Origin: Salminus brasiliensis
Taxonomy: Eukaryota; Chordata; Actinopteri; Characiformes; Bryconidae
Direction: 5' to 3'
Assembly: GCF_030463535.1 (NCBI RefSeq)
Contig: NC_132880.1
Location: 41,483,842 to 41,547,841, forward strand
DNA length: 64,000 nt
Shown: positions 1 to 19,560 of the stretch, one piece after another
Layout: each line of letters starts with the position of its first letter
Position numbering within the stretch: position 1 is the first letter of the stretch
The notes under the pieces: generated by a model
Told to the model about the DNA's origin: nothing
Seen by the model: only the letters and a program-made list of their open reading frames with translations
The model's database searches: none
Program-made: the position numbers and the translations under genes

Positions 1-1238
1 TTCATACACACTTAAGCTGAAAACAGTAACTTTACGGCACAGGTACAGAACAGATGTACAATTTTAAACTGTAACCGGCAGATTATTGCTGCTAACCGTG
101 ACCGGTTCTCAGACAATTCGTTATATTTGATCTGTTACACTTCTGATGTAAATAGTGGCAGCTCAATAAAAGCACTTGGGTTGTATTTGTATGCTGTTGT
201 ACTGTTAGCTGTAGTGTATGAACAGCTCTGCCCTTCCTGTGGCAGACTAAAGTTTATTCCCTGGCCAGACAAGCACACCACACGACACCAAAGTGCCTGG
301 TCGAGACTCCTGATGCTATATCCCCCTTCTTGTGCAACATTATACAGATGTAAGCTCAAACACCATTTGTATTTGAATTATTATTATATAAAAATAAAAG
401 TACTGCCACAATATACAATGCATCCCAAGTAAATAATAAGGAACAAAAGCCTAATAAAGGCCAGCTGTGGTGGGAAAAAACACACTGGAACAGTGTAATA
501 AGGCAGCTAATAAAAGTCTTGCCACTAAAAGGCTTTATTATTAGGCTACATAGACTTTCAGTGTCTTGGCAAAACCAAAGAAGCCGTACTAGACATGATT
601 TACTGACTACACTAAGTGGTGCCTGTAGTGGGGGCTCAGTGGTGGAGGCATTGGGTTATTGATCACAGGGTTGTAGTCCACTAAGCCGCCACTGCTGGGC
701 CCTTAACCATCTCTATTCCAGGGTTCCTGTACCATGGCTGCCCCAGCACTCCTGTACAAGTATAAATAACAAGTCAGGGCACATGGTTAGGCAAGACCCA
801 GTCATTTAGAGTTAGACTACTAATAACCTTCATCAGAACACAGGGCCACAGATGGGTTGTAAGATATCCATCTTACATTATTCGCACCCAAAGCCAGTAA
901 AGACAAGGCTTGGCTACCTTACTGGCTAAAAGGCATCTGAAGGTGTCATTAGCTGGTTTGGACGAAACACTGCGGCGCTATCACGTACAAAACGACCTCA
1001 GCTGAGAGGAGAGCAGAGGAGAGCAGAGGAGAGCAGAGAGAGGCGCTGCGAGCTCCCTGATCTGGGGGACAGTCTGTAGAGGACACGGCGTTGAGGACTA
1101 AGAGGACAGAGCGGAGACACGCACGACCCCAGTAAACCCCCCGAGCGGACAGCCACGGCATCCACCTTCAGAACAAACCCACTCTAGACCTCAGCCACGG
1201 CGTCTTATCCCGAATCACCCACAAATACCACAATTATT
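1..1238. other. Presumed uqcrb intron 1 with a SINE fragment
   Basis: No coding exon is recognisable on either strand. Around 605-760 a diverged copy of the tRNA-type SINE seen intact at 9388-9658 can be read on the plus strand (gggctcagtggtggaggcat, then acagggttgtagtcc, then ctgctgggcccttaacc). The rest is AT-rich and featureless. Confidence 0.4.
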
Positions 1239-1240
1239 AC

Positions 1241-1259
1241 CTGGTGCCTTGGACGCCAT
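1241..1259 (-). CDS. uqcrb: First coding exon of probable uqcrb (partial gene)
   Basis: The minus strand reads ATG GCG TCC AAG GCA CCA G and then a strong donor (CCAG|gtaataa, donor bases at 1239-1240), giving MASKAP plus one base of the next codon. It lies in GC-rich DNA just downstream of mterf3 and on the same strand. In human, UQCRB lies directly downstream of MTERF3 in the same orientation, and as recalled its protein starts with a similar MAGKQ/MASR-type peptide. UQCRB is the small QP-C/subunit 7 protein of the mitochondrial bc1 complex. No later uqcrb exon is visible in 1-1240, so the gene continues beyond the left edge. The identification rests on synteny plus six residues; another gene starting MASKAP is possible. 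Confidence 0.45.
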
Positions 1260-1345
1260 CTTCGGTGTCGGAGAGAGCAGCAGAGGACTGTGGGAGCTGT
1301 GACGTTACCGACCTCAACCAATACCAGCGATTTGTGAGGGTGCGT
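1260..1345 (-). promoter_or_regulatory. Probable uqcrb promoter/5'UTR
   Basis: CpG-containing DNA sits directly upstream (to the right) of the putative uqcrb ATG and includes two TGACGT-type (CRE-like) hexamers at 1319-1349. To its left, inside the presumed first intron, 1003-1039 holds a short GAGAGCAGAG tandem repeat. The promoter call is by position and composition only; no start site can be fixed. Confidence 0.35.
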
Positions 1346-1432
1346 GACGTCACCCCCCCAGGGTCGGTGTCTTTTAACCCTTAAAAGCCTGAAAATGCAA
1401 ATTATCTAAAACTGGAGTGTTTAAATTATTTA

Positions 1433-1465
<33 letters not shown>

Positions 1466-2513
1466 GCGTATTTAAAATAAATAAATAATTTAATTAATTA
1501 TTTTATGAGCATATTTGATGGTAGGTTGCAGGTTTTTTTTTAAAACAAACTAAAACATATAGAATACAATATTGTTTAACCTCTTATACCTTTTTTTACT
1601 CAAGAATTTATGTTTCTGGTGCATGCAGTGCACAAATAATTCACCAGGAAACAGCAAACACACAGCTGATTTTGTTATCTTATTATATAGCAAAATATAG
1701 CTACATTTTATTTTTCATTGAATGTATTATACATCATTGTTAGCAATTATAATATAATTATAATATTAATTATTTAATATGCACCTGGTTTTACATTTTT
1801 AAGACCCAAGCATGTTTTATTTCTTGCTGTAGGAATTGATATGTGTGCTCTGCCAGATTAACATCCCATCACCAACAAGCTGGTCTATTAGAATTGTCCA
1901 GTCAGCTCTGTCAGGGTCTCTGTGTTCTTGAAAAGGGTTATATAAGTTTCATGTATTATTATTGTTGTTAATATTATTTTACACATACATATGGGTCTGT
2001 ACAAATCCTAGCCCAAAATATTTGTTTTGACCATCTAATCTGAGATCAAGCTTCTATTAAGTACCATTACAGCCCAGTGTTTATTTTCTATTGTTCCCAT
2101 TATTCTGTGGAAAAAAAAGTGGAAAAAAAGTAAACCTGATCTCATCAGCTTAGTCCAGTTCAGGGTTGTGGTGGCAACTGGGCACACCCAGAAGCCCAGG
2201 CATGCCTTCAGCAGGTCTTAATAAAAAGGCAATTGTTCATTTTTCTTAGGGTTGTACGCTCTTGTTACACAATAATAATAATCATCATCATCATCATCAT
2301 CATAATAATAAAATACTACAAATGCAAGAGCAATTTCACACTGGTCAGTTTATCACAACTTTTACATCGTTCTACAAATATACTTCAACTGTCTTTCACA
2401 TGAACACACTCCTGCAAAAGAAACGTGAAAAGACATGGACAGAATATAAATACATAGTACACAGTGTCAGATGGACTGTAGATTCCCAAGAAATGTCCCT
2501 CTTTTAGTATTAA
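1346..2513. other. Spacer between uqcrb and mterf3; mterf3 3'UTR
   Basis: This AT-rich spacer holds an (AAT)n tract at 1434-1461 and an (AAT)/(ATC) compound microsatellite at 2270-2311. The mterf3 3'UTR must occupy its right end. A possible minus-strand AATAAA is at 2080-2085, but no polyadenylation site can be assigned with certainty. Confidence 0.35.
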
Positions 2514-5500
2514 CTACAACGTTTTCTGAAATCGTTTGAAATCATCAGGAGAAGCTAAGGCCACTTCAGAGCAGAAGATCTCATCAGGTAGAGTCACCAG
2601 GCGCTCCAGTGAGATGTAGTTGGGATGAGCTGGATCATAATGAGCCCGGTCTAAGTACACAAGGAACAAGTGTCGCTCTTTTATACGAAGAAACTGTGCA
2701 TTTAGGACCTGAAGAAAAACAGAAAGAATAATGAAACAATCACTGCCTTAAATTAAAAACTATTAAATTATGTTTTTACTACCAAATGACACATAACAAA
2801 AAAAATTTGTCCCCCATCTCACAATGCTTTATGCTCTTTCCAACAAGTCGCATGAAATAGCATTGCTAGTATACCATTTGAGAAAACCTCCCAAAAGATG
2901 TCATAATTCACACTGTTAAATAGACTAGCTCTGGTGGGGGTAAGGTTGGTGGGAAAGTGATGCAGGTCTAACATACCTGTGGGAACTTGGCAATAAGGGA
3001 ATGAGGCACACCCATAGTGTTGTGGATGAAGTCAAACACTTCTGTCAGTTTCCTCTTATTAGCTGTTAGGACTTTTGGGACCCTTGTGATGATGTGCTGG
3101 ATTTCCATTCTCCGAAAGCCAAACTCTAGCTCACACACCTGGGTGAGAAGAGCAAGTTCAATGTTGTGTTTTCTAGAACAACCTCAGCAAATAACCTAAA
3201 AACATGTGCAACATCCCAAACTGTATATGTTACAGCAATAGCTCATATCAATTAGAAAACAATGCACCATACCTTCAGGTTCTCCTTTACTGGCTCTAAA
3301 CTACCACACAGTAATCTAGGCAGACGAGTCACAACATCTCGCACCTGAAAGCACATGAGAAGCATTTAACACACACCCATATAAAGAGCTCTACGTATAA
3401 TAACAATCAGAAGAGAAAAATAAAAATCAGGCACCAAAATTTACTGTGTTGCCCAAATGTTTGTAGACACCTTGGCGTTCAATGTTTCTTTTAAAATCAA
3501 TAAATATGATTTTCAGAAGATTTATAGTATAAATAGAGGTACTAATAGGGTGTCTCCTCTATTTGCCACAGTACCAGCCTCTACTCTTTTAGAAGGGCCT
3601 TATACAGTAGGGCAAAAAAGTAATAGTAATGTTGTAATAGATATTGGAACACTACTGTGCCCATTTTAACACATCCCAAAGTAATAATAAATAAAACACT
3701 ATAAAAAATAAAAAGTTCATCCTCACCTTGTGAGGACTCAGGCCCAACTGCTGCTGAAAAAAACCCAGACGGTTGTCCAACCTCTTAACGCTGAAGTTGA
3801 GCAGATATGGAGCTTTGCTTACCATGGCAGCAACTGACTCTGAACTGAACTTCTTTGACTTCAGATAGGACACCCTTTGACATAAGAATTAAAATCACTG
3901 ACACGGACAACAGTTTACAACACAACCAATGCACAGAGCTACAATAGAAATCCTGCACAGCAGATAAATAAAATAAAATAGTTAATAGATAAAATATAAT
4001 AGTAGCATCATTTCAGAGGAGAAATGTTCTACTAATAACAAAACAAAACTGAACTAAGCTGGACGTTTTTCAAGAGAGAAGCAATCTCCTCAGCTCACCT
4101 GTCCTGCAGATTTTCCACGTTCTCTGTGAGTATAAAGGGGTTTTTGGTAAGCAGAGGGCCTAGCTGAGAGTCTTCAACACCCAGGTCTTTTAGGAAAAAG
4201 AGTCGTGGTGCCACATCTGCTTCGAAGTCCAGTCTCACCAGCATGGAGCCCACATTAGGCCTCTGCTCTAGTTTTGATAGATTGACGCCTACGAAAAGAT
4301 GAATGCCATGTTCACACAAGGAGCATCTAATGACAATAAAATAAACATAAACACTAAAAAAGAAGACTTACCCAGCTGAACCAGTTTCCTTAAAGTTTCT
4401 GATTTGTCCACATAATCTCTCAGGGTGAATGTGACAGGGGGCAGGACAGAAGGTACACTGATCTGTATGGCATCCTCCTCACTGATCGGATCAAATGGAG
4501 ATGGATCAGGCACTGCATCCAAATCTGTGCCAAAAACAAGGTCACAAAATCTCTCAACAAAACAGCAGGTTAAACATTTTACAAATGGTCGCAGATACAC
4601 AGGATGGACAAAAGTATTGGGACATTCATTTTCATTCATTGTTTCTTTTGAAATTAATAGTATTTAAAAAAAGTTGATCTTACTTTTGTTGGAGTAACTG
4701 TCTCTACTATACAGGGAAGGCTTTATACCAGATATCAGAGCTTTGCTGTGAGGATTTGATTGTATTCAGCAACAAAAGCATTACTGAGGTCAGGATGTTG
4801 GATGATTACCCATTCCACGTCATGGAGCACCAACCATAATTCCAAAGAACACAGTTCCACTGCGCCACAGCTCAATGCTGGGGGCTTTATACCCCTCTAG
4901 CCCACATCTGGCATTAGACATGACATGCCACTAGGTTGATGTTTATGTGCTCCAGAGAGTCCTAGTCTATTGGCAGGGCCTAGACAAGAGGAGTGAGTGT
5001 GTGTGTGTGTGCGCGCGCAATTGCACATCTGTGTCAGCAATGGGTGCAACTTAAAGTAGCTGAATGCATTCATTAGAAGGGGTGTCCACAAACATTTGGA
5101 CATAGTGTCAAAATTAAGGAGATATACAGTGGCGGAAATAAAGATATATCAGTGGCTACAGTGATCAAAAAAACCCTGCAAGTCTACATACCGATCATCA
5201 TCTGATCCACAGGAAAGGACACTGCTCCACTGGTTTCCTGCTGCCTGTCAGGGTCCACTACTTGTGCTGGAATGTTTCCCTCATCTGTCAGAGGAAGAGC
5301 AGCGGTCCTTGTTTGAGTGACCGACGGCTGCTCGGTGAGGAACCGAATACCACAGGACTTCCACCTCTCCCTGCGACTCTGGGAGAAGATCTGATGAACC
5401 AGGGATGCCGGACTGTGGCCAGATGTTGTTGTGGACATACAGCAGAGGCCATGAGCTCCAGCAGATCCTCTGTACTGAGGAGTGACCGAGGGCTGAGCTT

Positions 5501-5558
5501 TTCCCCACAGCAGCGCTGACGAGCGCAGCACACACACACACCGCCGGCAAACATACAT
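2514..5558 (-). CDS. mterf3: Mitochondrial transcription termination factor 3 (complete, 7 coding exons)
   Basis: MTERF3 is a mitochondrial matrix nucleic-acid-binding protein that represses mtDNA transcription and helps assemble the large mitoribosomal subunit. Coding exons on the minus strand, 5' to 3', are 5192-5558, 4372-4524, 4099-4288, 3727-3874, 3273-3344, 2977-3138 and 2514-2708. All introns are GT-AG, the phases join without a break, and the sum is 1287 nt (428 codons plus stop; human is 417 aa). The start is the ATG at 5558; the codon before it is GTG, so this is the first Met in frame. The Arg/Ser-rich, acid-poor N-terminus fits a mitochondrial presequence. Diagnostic stretches are [54 protein letters not shown] and [17 protein letters not shown], the tandem mTERF helical repeats. 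The C-terminus ends [11 protein letters not shown] Tc1-type MITE occupies the first intron. Confidence 0.97.
3440..3650. mobile_element. Degenerate MITE fragment in an mterf3 intron
   Basis: The segment opens with ccaaatgtttgtagacacc, nearly the same as the terminal sequence (ccaaatgtttgtggacacc) of the Tc1-type MITEs at 4608, 17088 and 24157. It continues with a gtttctttt stretch also found inside those elements. The other end is not clearly defined. Confidence 0.4.
4608..5108 (+). mobile_element. Nonautonomous Tc1/mariner-like MITE (family A), mterf3 intron 1
   Basis: The element begins atggacaaaagtattgggaca and ends ggtgtccacaaacatttgga followed by catagtgt, so its ends form imperfect terminal inverted repeats. 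Its interior (cttttgttggagtaactgtc, gcaatgggtgcaacttaaag) recurs at 17088-17480, 24157-24758 and 63010-63340. It has no transposase reading frame. The Tc1/mariner placement comes from the TIR style and is moderately sure. Confidence 0.65.
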
Positions 5559-5900
5559 CACTAACCGGACTCAGCAGGGGCACTGGGGTGACCCGGGGTT
5601 AACTAACTAACTGTAGCTGTGATCGATGAAGAAGCAAGGAGGAATTACGAACCCGTGTATCTGAGACTGCTGAGCGCCGACTGGACAAAGCGCAACAACA
5701 CACACCAACCGCCAAAGTAATCTGTTAGATTAAACCTTTCTGACTCACTTCAGCTACCCGTTTCACAGCCATTCATACTGATGGTCAAACTCCATCTCCC
5801 TCTCCTTCACAGCTCCTGTGCGCCATGCTGATCAACAGTTCACGCTCCTGCACAACAGGGCACAGCGCCCTCTACTGGACTGGAGCGACAACTGACCCGT
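5559..5900 (-). promoter_or_regulatory. mterf3 promoter region with CTCF core motif
   Basis: This is relatively GC-rich DNA with CpGs just upstream of the mterf3 ATG. At 5865-5878 the minus strand reads CCAGTAGAGGGCGC, a perfect match to the CTCF core CCASYAGRKGGCRS. No TATA box is obvious, as expected for a housekeeping mitochondrial gene. The motif match is seen; promoter activity is inferred. Confidence 0.45.
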
Positions 5901-5940
5901 TAGTAGCAAACGGTGGCAGATAAAGCACTTTTCTCCATGT

Positions 5941-5942
<2 letters not shown>

Positions 5943-5986
<44 letters not shown>

Positions 5987-6126
5987 GCAGCAGCAACAAG
6001 AACAACAATAATAACAAAAACAATATTAACAAAAATAATAACAACAAAAACAACAACAGCAGCAGCAGCAACTATATTAATAATAATTAATAATATTATT
6101 AATAATATTAATAATAATAATAATAA
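5943..6126. repeat. (AAT)n/(AAC)n/(CAG)n compound microsatellite
   Basis: A pure AAT run at 5943-5984 passes into mixed AAC, CAG and AAT trinucleotides. It lies between the mterf3 promoter and the rad21 3' end. Confidence 0.9.
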
Positions 6127-7025
6127 GGGAAAAAAGAAGAATCATTTTCCCTGACTGAAATTATTTAGCAAAGTGTATCCTCATTTTAGTGAGGATAAAC
6201 TTTCCATGATATCTTTATATGTTTATTAGATTTGCAGAGGGGAATGGCCGAGTCTGACCCTCTCAGTCAGGGATTGGGTAGAAGTAGTTCAAATGTGTTG
6301 GTTTTCAAAACAACAGGTGAAACTCGTTATCTTCTTACACACATGTGCTTTTACACAGAGGTGTATTTTTTGCACTAGAACTGTGTTTTGTATGATGTTT
6401 TGAAATCATTTATTAAATGGCAAAAAAACCTTTTTGGCATATTTAATGATGCTGTGAAATATTTCAATTGTATGGCTTAAAAGCGACCAGAACACTTTCA
6501 TTTTTGGCATATTATGAAGAAAGTAGGACTGTTTGGCTCCACCTAGTAATCATGCGTTCTGATACTGGAGTTATGGGCTGTGATGGCTGGCTGAATCGTC
6601 CATTTTGATTGGCCAATAATAACAATGAAAGACAATAAATGAAGGTACTGAGAAGAAACCCACCCAGAAACAGGAGAACCTGGAAACTCACCCAGCCTGA
6701 ACTCAAACCTGCAACCCTGCCAGTAAGAGCCATACATGCTACACCACACTGACCCCAGCATATATATTGTTGCTGTCCAATGAAAAACATGTATCTCATG
6801 ATGACTTTACAGGAGAACGCAAAAATGCTGGAGTTTGGAATTTGGAGCATTTCTATTGGGCTATTTGTCCAGAATTATTTACAAAGTGTATAGAGAAGCT
6901 ACAGGGTTCAAGCCATGGAGGAAACCAAAAAACGGATCAAAATGGAGATTGTTTTCATTGGACAGCAGTGATATACAAATATAATTAGAATATAATACAA
7001 TGATGGATTTTACTCTTTGCCACAT
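6127..7025. other. Spacer between mterf3 and rad21 with degenerate SINE and a dispersed repeat
   Basis: No gene is seen. At 6590-6760 the minus strand reads like a decayed tRNA-type SINE (tgtggtgtagcatgtatgg, then gcaggtttgagttcaggct). At 6775-6990 a repeat (aaacatgtatctc, ctttacaggagaa, ctattgggctatttgtccagaattatttaca) matches another copy at 21585-21760. Confidence 0.4.
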
Positions 7026-8131
7026 TTTATTACAAAAATTAGATAACACATATGTACCAGTTCGGGGCTACAGGCATATTGAAAACCAAAAAAGTGTCAT
7101 GTAATACTTAGTATTTTCATATAAACAAACAGAATAGAAGCTTACAAGGCAAGTATGGATAAGAGATGTACTGTAACAGGACGTGATTATATATCACATA
7201 AAGTAGAATATAAAAACAAATAGTCGTCTTTTCTGTAACAACATTTTAAAAATGTTTTCATAGATAAGGCTGGCAACAGAAGACAAAACCAACACATGTA
7301 TTTTTCCAGAGTGCTCACACAATGGATAAGGGAAAAACATGTTGAAAACAAATGGCACAATATCAATATAGCATTTAATCTAATGCATATCACAGTAAAT
7401 AACAATCAGTCTCATTTCAGTTTTGTCGAGATGACAAACTCAAAGCTGCCCTTGGGTGCATGTTCATAACATTCATGCTCTAAGAGCTTTGTGGCAGCAA
7501 CCATTTCCATGTAAACCTTGTAAAACAACCGCGCTCCATTCTTAAAGACTTGGATAGCTTTAGCACAGTGTGATCCACCCCAGATCCACCTTTTCACTCT
7601 TTCTTTGTCTTTTTAGTACTTCACCCATCATTGCTATTTTGGAGCACTTAAGTTGTACTTGTTAGCTTATGCAGAGGAGAACCAGCAGTCTAATGAAAAT
7701 GCACGCAAACCTATTTTAAGTCCAACATGTTCTACTTGGAGCATGCACAATGAGTGAACCTCGTCCATTTACAAATGTAAATCAGAAATGTTAGACAAAC
7801 AATGATCATTAGTGAAGACGTATTAGAAAGGAAGCAGAATAAAACCTCTTAAATTAATAATCATAATTCTTCAAATCAGTGCTTAAAGTCACACACCTAC
7901 TGTTGCTCTGTAGTGTCCATAGCTATTCAACCTGACTGCAACACGATTCTATTGAAAATAAGTCGTTCAAATCCTCTTCCAACATAAGAATCCATCTTCT
8001 ACTTCAGAGACAGCAACATGAAGGTTGCATAAAAACACACAATGACAGAAATTTAACATCATATACAAACAAAAACAGTAAAAGAATAAAACCTGCCAGT
8101 GTAATGTCACTTGACTGTATGGAGTGGTAGT
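7026..8131 (-). other. rad21: rad21 3'UTR with a polyadenylation signal
   Basis: Sequence follows the rad21 stop codon without a further recognisable gene on this strand. The minus strand has AATAAA at 7026-7031, a plausible poly(A) signal and the left limit used here. A protein-like remnant lies inside at about 7412-7640 and is reported separately. The exact cleavage site cannot be seen. Confidence 0.5.
7412..7640 (-). pseudogene. Possible selenoprotein-H-like remnant in rad21 3'UTR
   Basis: A 61-codon minus-strand frame (7597-7412) contains HCAKAIQVFKNGARLF and, after a gap, HAPKGSFEFVI. The order of an HC...VF-K-N-A patch followed by a P-(K/R)-G-SFE-V patch resembles the redox-motif and core region of selenoprotein H. 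Upstream in another frame is a basic KRQRKSEKVD stretch, as in SelH N-termini. The expected CxxU position is disrupted and the frames do not join, so if related it is a dead copy, perhaps a retrocopy. The resemblance is short and could be chance. Confidence 0.22.
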
Positions 8132-16687
<8,556 letters not shown>

Positions 16688-17087
16688 CTGTAATTCAAAA
16701 ACAGTCAGAAATGCTAATTTCACTTTTGAGACAGTTACATTTTCAGGCCCCAACTGATTTAAGAGCCTAACCAGCAACAAGTGTTTGTGCTAGCATGTAT
16801 TGAACCAGCTCTGAGCAAAGGTAGAGTCTTCTAGATAAAAAAGCCTCTGTTCCTATGTGTGTCACTTCTTTCCAGTGAGTCAGCTAATTATTCAGCTAAG
16901 TTGACATCAAATACTTGTAGTACAACAAGCAATCAACAATTAAAAAGCCAAGTTTAATGTAACATCATCATTAATTACAGACTCCATAAGAAAATAAAAT
17001 TAAAAAAAGTGTCTCTCTGTGGTATTGATCAAGAAGGAATTGCTGATTAGATGCACATGGAAAAGCGCAAAGCAAAGTGGAGCCTTA

Positions 17088-17480
17088 CCAAAAGTACTGG
17101 GACACCTACTCATTCACTGTTTCCTATAAAATCAAGTGTTTTAAAGAGTTGATCCTGCTTTTGTTGGAGTAACTGTCTCTGCTGTCCAGACTAGATCTCA
17201 TCCCAAAAGTACTGGATGGAGCACCCTCATTCCAGAGACCACAGTTCCACTGCTCCACAGCTTAAAGCTGGGGGGCTTTATACCCCTCTAGCCCACGTCT
17301 GGCATTAGGCAGGGTGCTAACAGGTTCACGTGTATCTATCCTATCCTATTGGCAGTACTGCTCTACAGTGACAAGACAAGATGAGTGCATTTGCAGATCT
17401 GTGTCAGCAACGGGTGCAAGCTAAAGTAGCCGAAATTATTTATTAGAAGGTGTGTCCACAAACATTTGGACATATAGTGT
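17088..17480 (+). mobile_element. Family-A Tc1/mariner-like MITE (internally deleted)
   Basis: Starts ccaaaagtactgggacacc and ends ggtgtccacaaacatttgga plus catatagtgt, as in the copy at 4608-5108. It is shorter because the stretch after cctgcttttgttggagtaac is joined directly to the atcccaaaagtactggatgg segment. Confidence 0.65.
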
Positions 17481-17561
17481 GTGTTAAGAGACTATAACTG
17501 TATAGTTACTTGAGTGCACAGCCATAGGCCAGATCACTGTGCAGCTACTTACAGAGTGCAC

Positions 17562-17563
<2 letters not shown>

Positions 17564-17609
<46 letters not shown>
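17564..17609. repeat. (TG)n microsatellite
   Basis: About 23 uninterrupted TG units in the rad21 first intron. Confidence 0.97.
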
Positions 17610-17610
<1 letters not shown>

Positions 17611-18199
17611 CAGACGGCCTGTCAAACACAGCAACGTTAAGGACTGGGACACTGACTGCACAGAGCAAGCACACCGTTATTATCTGTATGCAATGATTTT
17701 TATTAAAGACTTTTATTGGGACTCTGCAGGGACAGTAATAATAATATTAGTCCCATACTGAGCAGAGACAGTGAGTCCAGGTCCAGAAAGTAAGAATCCA
17801 CCCCAGGCCTCGGCTCCAACCGCCCGAACGGCTCTCTGCAGCTCCGCCTATCCAGCCAGTTGGAACAAAATCCTGGCGTGGATTTTTACTTTCCGGCCCT
17901 GGATTTGCCTCCTTCGATACTAACTAATAACAGCACATAACGGTGGTTTAGGACGGTGTACGGTTATAACGTTAACTAACGTTAACTTAGCTACAACAAA
18001 CCTCCACGACCTCATCGACGCATTAGGTTAGTGCCTAAAGGTTGTCGATATTTCCCCCAACAAACACTGAGACTGAAACCCGAGCTCTCCGTTACTCCAG
18101 CCTATGACCGGGCTCTCCTCGCAGTCAGCGCCGAGCAGCCCGGTGAGCTCACTAGCATCAGAATAACAGAACAGCTGCTAAATGCACCCGTTACTACGT

Positions 18200-18480
18200 T
18201 AAACGGTTTGTTTTTACACGTTACTTACACGAAACGCTCCTATCGTAGCTTTCCTTATTTGGCAGCTGTACGCAATGATATATCTTCCTCCAGCCCTCCT
18301 CCTCCTCCTCCTCCTCCTCCACCGCCGCCGCCTCCTCCTCCGCCTCCTCCTCCTACAGTACGGTCTGGGTACAACAAACAAAATGGCGCCGCGCTCTCCG
18401 GCTCAATCTGCCGCTCTGAGCTTCAGTTAAACGGGCAGGTTGTTTACAGACTAGCGGGGCTGAAACTCAGGGGCGACTGG
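18200..18480 (-). promoter_or_regulatory. rad21: Probable rad21 promoter and non-coding first exon
   Basis: This CpG-rich block upstream of the rad21 start exon holds caaaatggcgccgcgc at about 18380, a YY1/housekeeping-promoter style motif. A consensus donor GTAAGT on the minus strand (donor bases 18227-18228) could end the first exon. The (CCT)n run at 18294-18354 would lie in that exon or its promoter. The location is inferred from composition and the required upstream exon. Confidence 0.45.
18294..18354. repeat. (CCT)n tract with CCG interruptions
   Basis: A polypyrimidine trinucleotide run in the presumed rad21 promoter or first exon. It reads as polyproline in one frame but shows no sign of being coding. 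Confidence 0.9.
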
Positions 18481-18489
18481 AGCTACATC

Positions 18490-18543
18490 ATTTATAAATC
18501 ATTTATAAATCATTTATAAATCATTTATAAATCATTTATAAAC
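18490..18543. repeat. 11-bp tandem repeat (ATTTATAAATC) x ~5
   Basis: Four perfect ATTTATAAATC units plus a partial fifth follow the CpG-rich rad21 promoter region. Each unit contains the palindrome ATTTATAAAT. Confidence 0.95.
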
Positions 18544-18779
18544 GTGTAACTATTGATAAGTAATTCACTTTCACTCAAGTGAGAGAAGTGAGAGGTCGGT
18601 TCAGGTGCTGGTGGGTTTGGGGTGGGTTGTTTGTTTTTGACAGTATTTTATTATTATTAACTATTATTATAACATTATTACTTTAGAAATACAGCGAACA
18701 ACAAAGTATTCATTCGTGTATCGTTGCTGTTACACAAAACCTTGTATCTTAAGGTGACCATATTTCAGAAATTAAAATT

Positions 18780-19560
18780 GATATTTATATTTATATTTAC
18801 ATTTCTACTTAGCTATATTTACATTTATACTTACATTTACATTTCTTCTTAGCTATATTTACATTTCTACTTATAATTACATTTCTACTTATAATTACAT
18901 TTCTACTTATATTTACATTTCTTCTTAGCTATATTTACATTTCTACTTATATTTACATTTCTACTTACATTTACATTTCTACTTATATTTACATTTCTTC
19001 TTAGCTATATTTACATTTCTTCTTAGCTATATTTACATTTCTACTTATATTTACATTTCTACTTACATTTACATTTCTACTTATATTTACATTTCTTCTT
19101 AGCTATATTTACATTTCTTCTTAGCTATATTTACATTTCTACTTATATTTACATTTCTACTTACATTTACATTTCTTCTTACATTTACATTTCTACTTAC
19201 ATTTACATTTCTTCTTAGCTATATTTACATTTCTACTTAGCTATATTTACATTTCTACTTATAATTACATTTCTACTTATATTTACATTTCTTCTTAGCT
19301 ATATTTACATTTCTACTTATATTTACATTTCTACTTATATTTACATTTCTTCTTAGCTATATTTACATTTCTACTTACATTTACATTTCTTCTTACATTT
19401 ACATTTCTACTTACATTTACATTTCTACTTACATTTACATTTCTTCTTAGCTATATTTACATTTCTACTTAGCTATATTTACATTTCTACTTACATTTAC
19501 ATTTCTACTTACATTTACATTTCTACTTAGCTATATTTACATTTATATTAACATTTACAT
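18780..19560. repeat. Minisatellite of 18/22-bp modules with higher-order structure
   Basis: About 38 modules share the core TTACATTTCT(A/T)CTTA. The linker is one of four types (TAT, CAT, TAAT or GCTATAT), giving modules of 18 or 22 bp. The array runs directly into acatttacggcatttagcag, the reverse complement of an L2-type LINE 3' tail. This suggests it grew from the tail's ATTTACA repeats. Confidence 0.93.

Larger units (their letters stand above)
16690..18200. other. rad21 first intron with MITE and (TG)n
   Basis: No coding exon is seen. It contains the family-A MITE at 17088-17480 and a (TG)n microsatellite at 17564-17609. From about 17750 CpG content rises toward the promoter. Confidence 0.55.

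Noticed and set aside
5559-5561. Upstream start codon for mterf3
   Set aside because: The codon is GTG, not ATG; the ATG at 5558 is the first Met in frame.
18031-18519. 162-codon plus-strand frame with a polyproline run
   Set aside because: The proline run comes from the (CCT)n repeat in the rad21 promoter region; no domain and no splice context.
18780-19560. Regularly repeated modules resembling a CRISPR array
   Set aside because: There are no unique spacers, the modules are variants of each other, and the genome is eukaryotic; it is a minisatellite.
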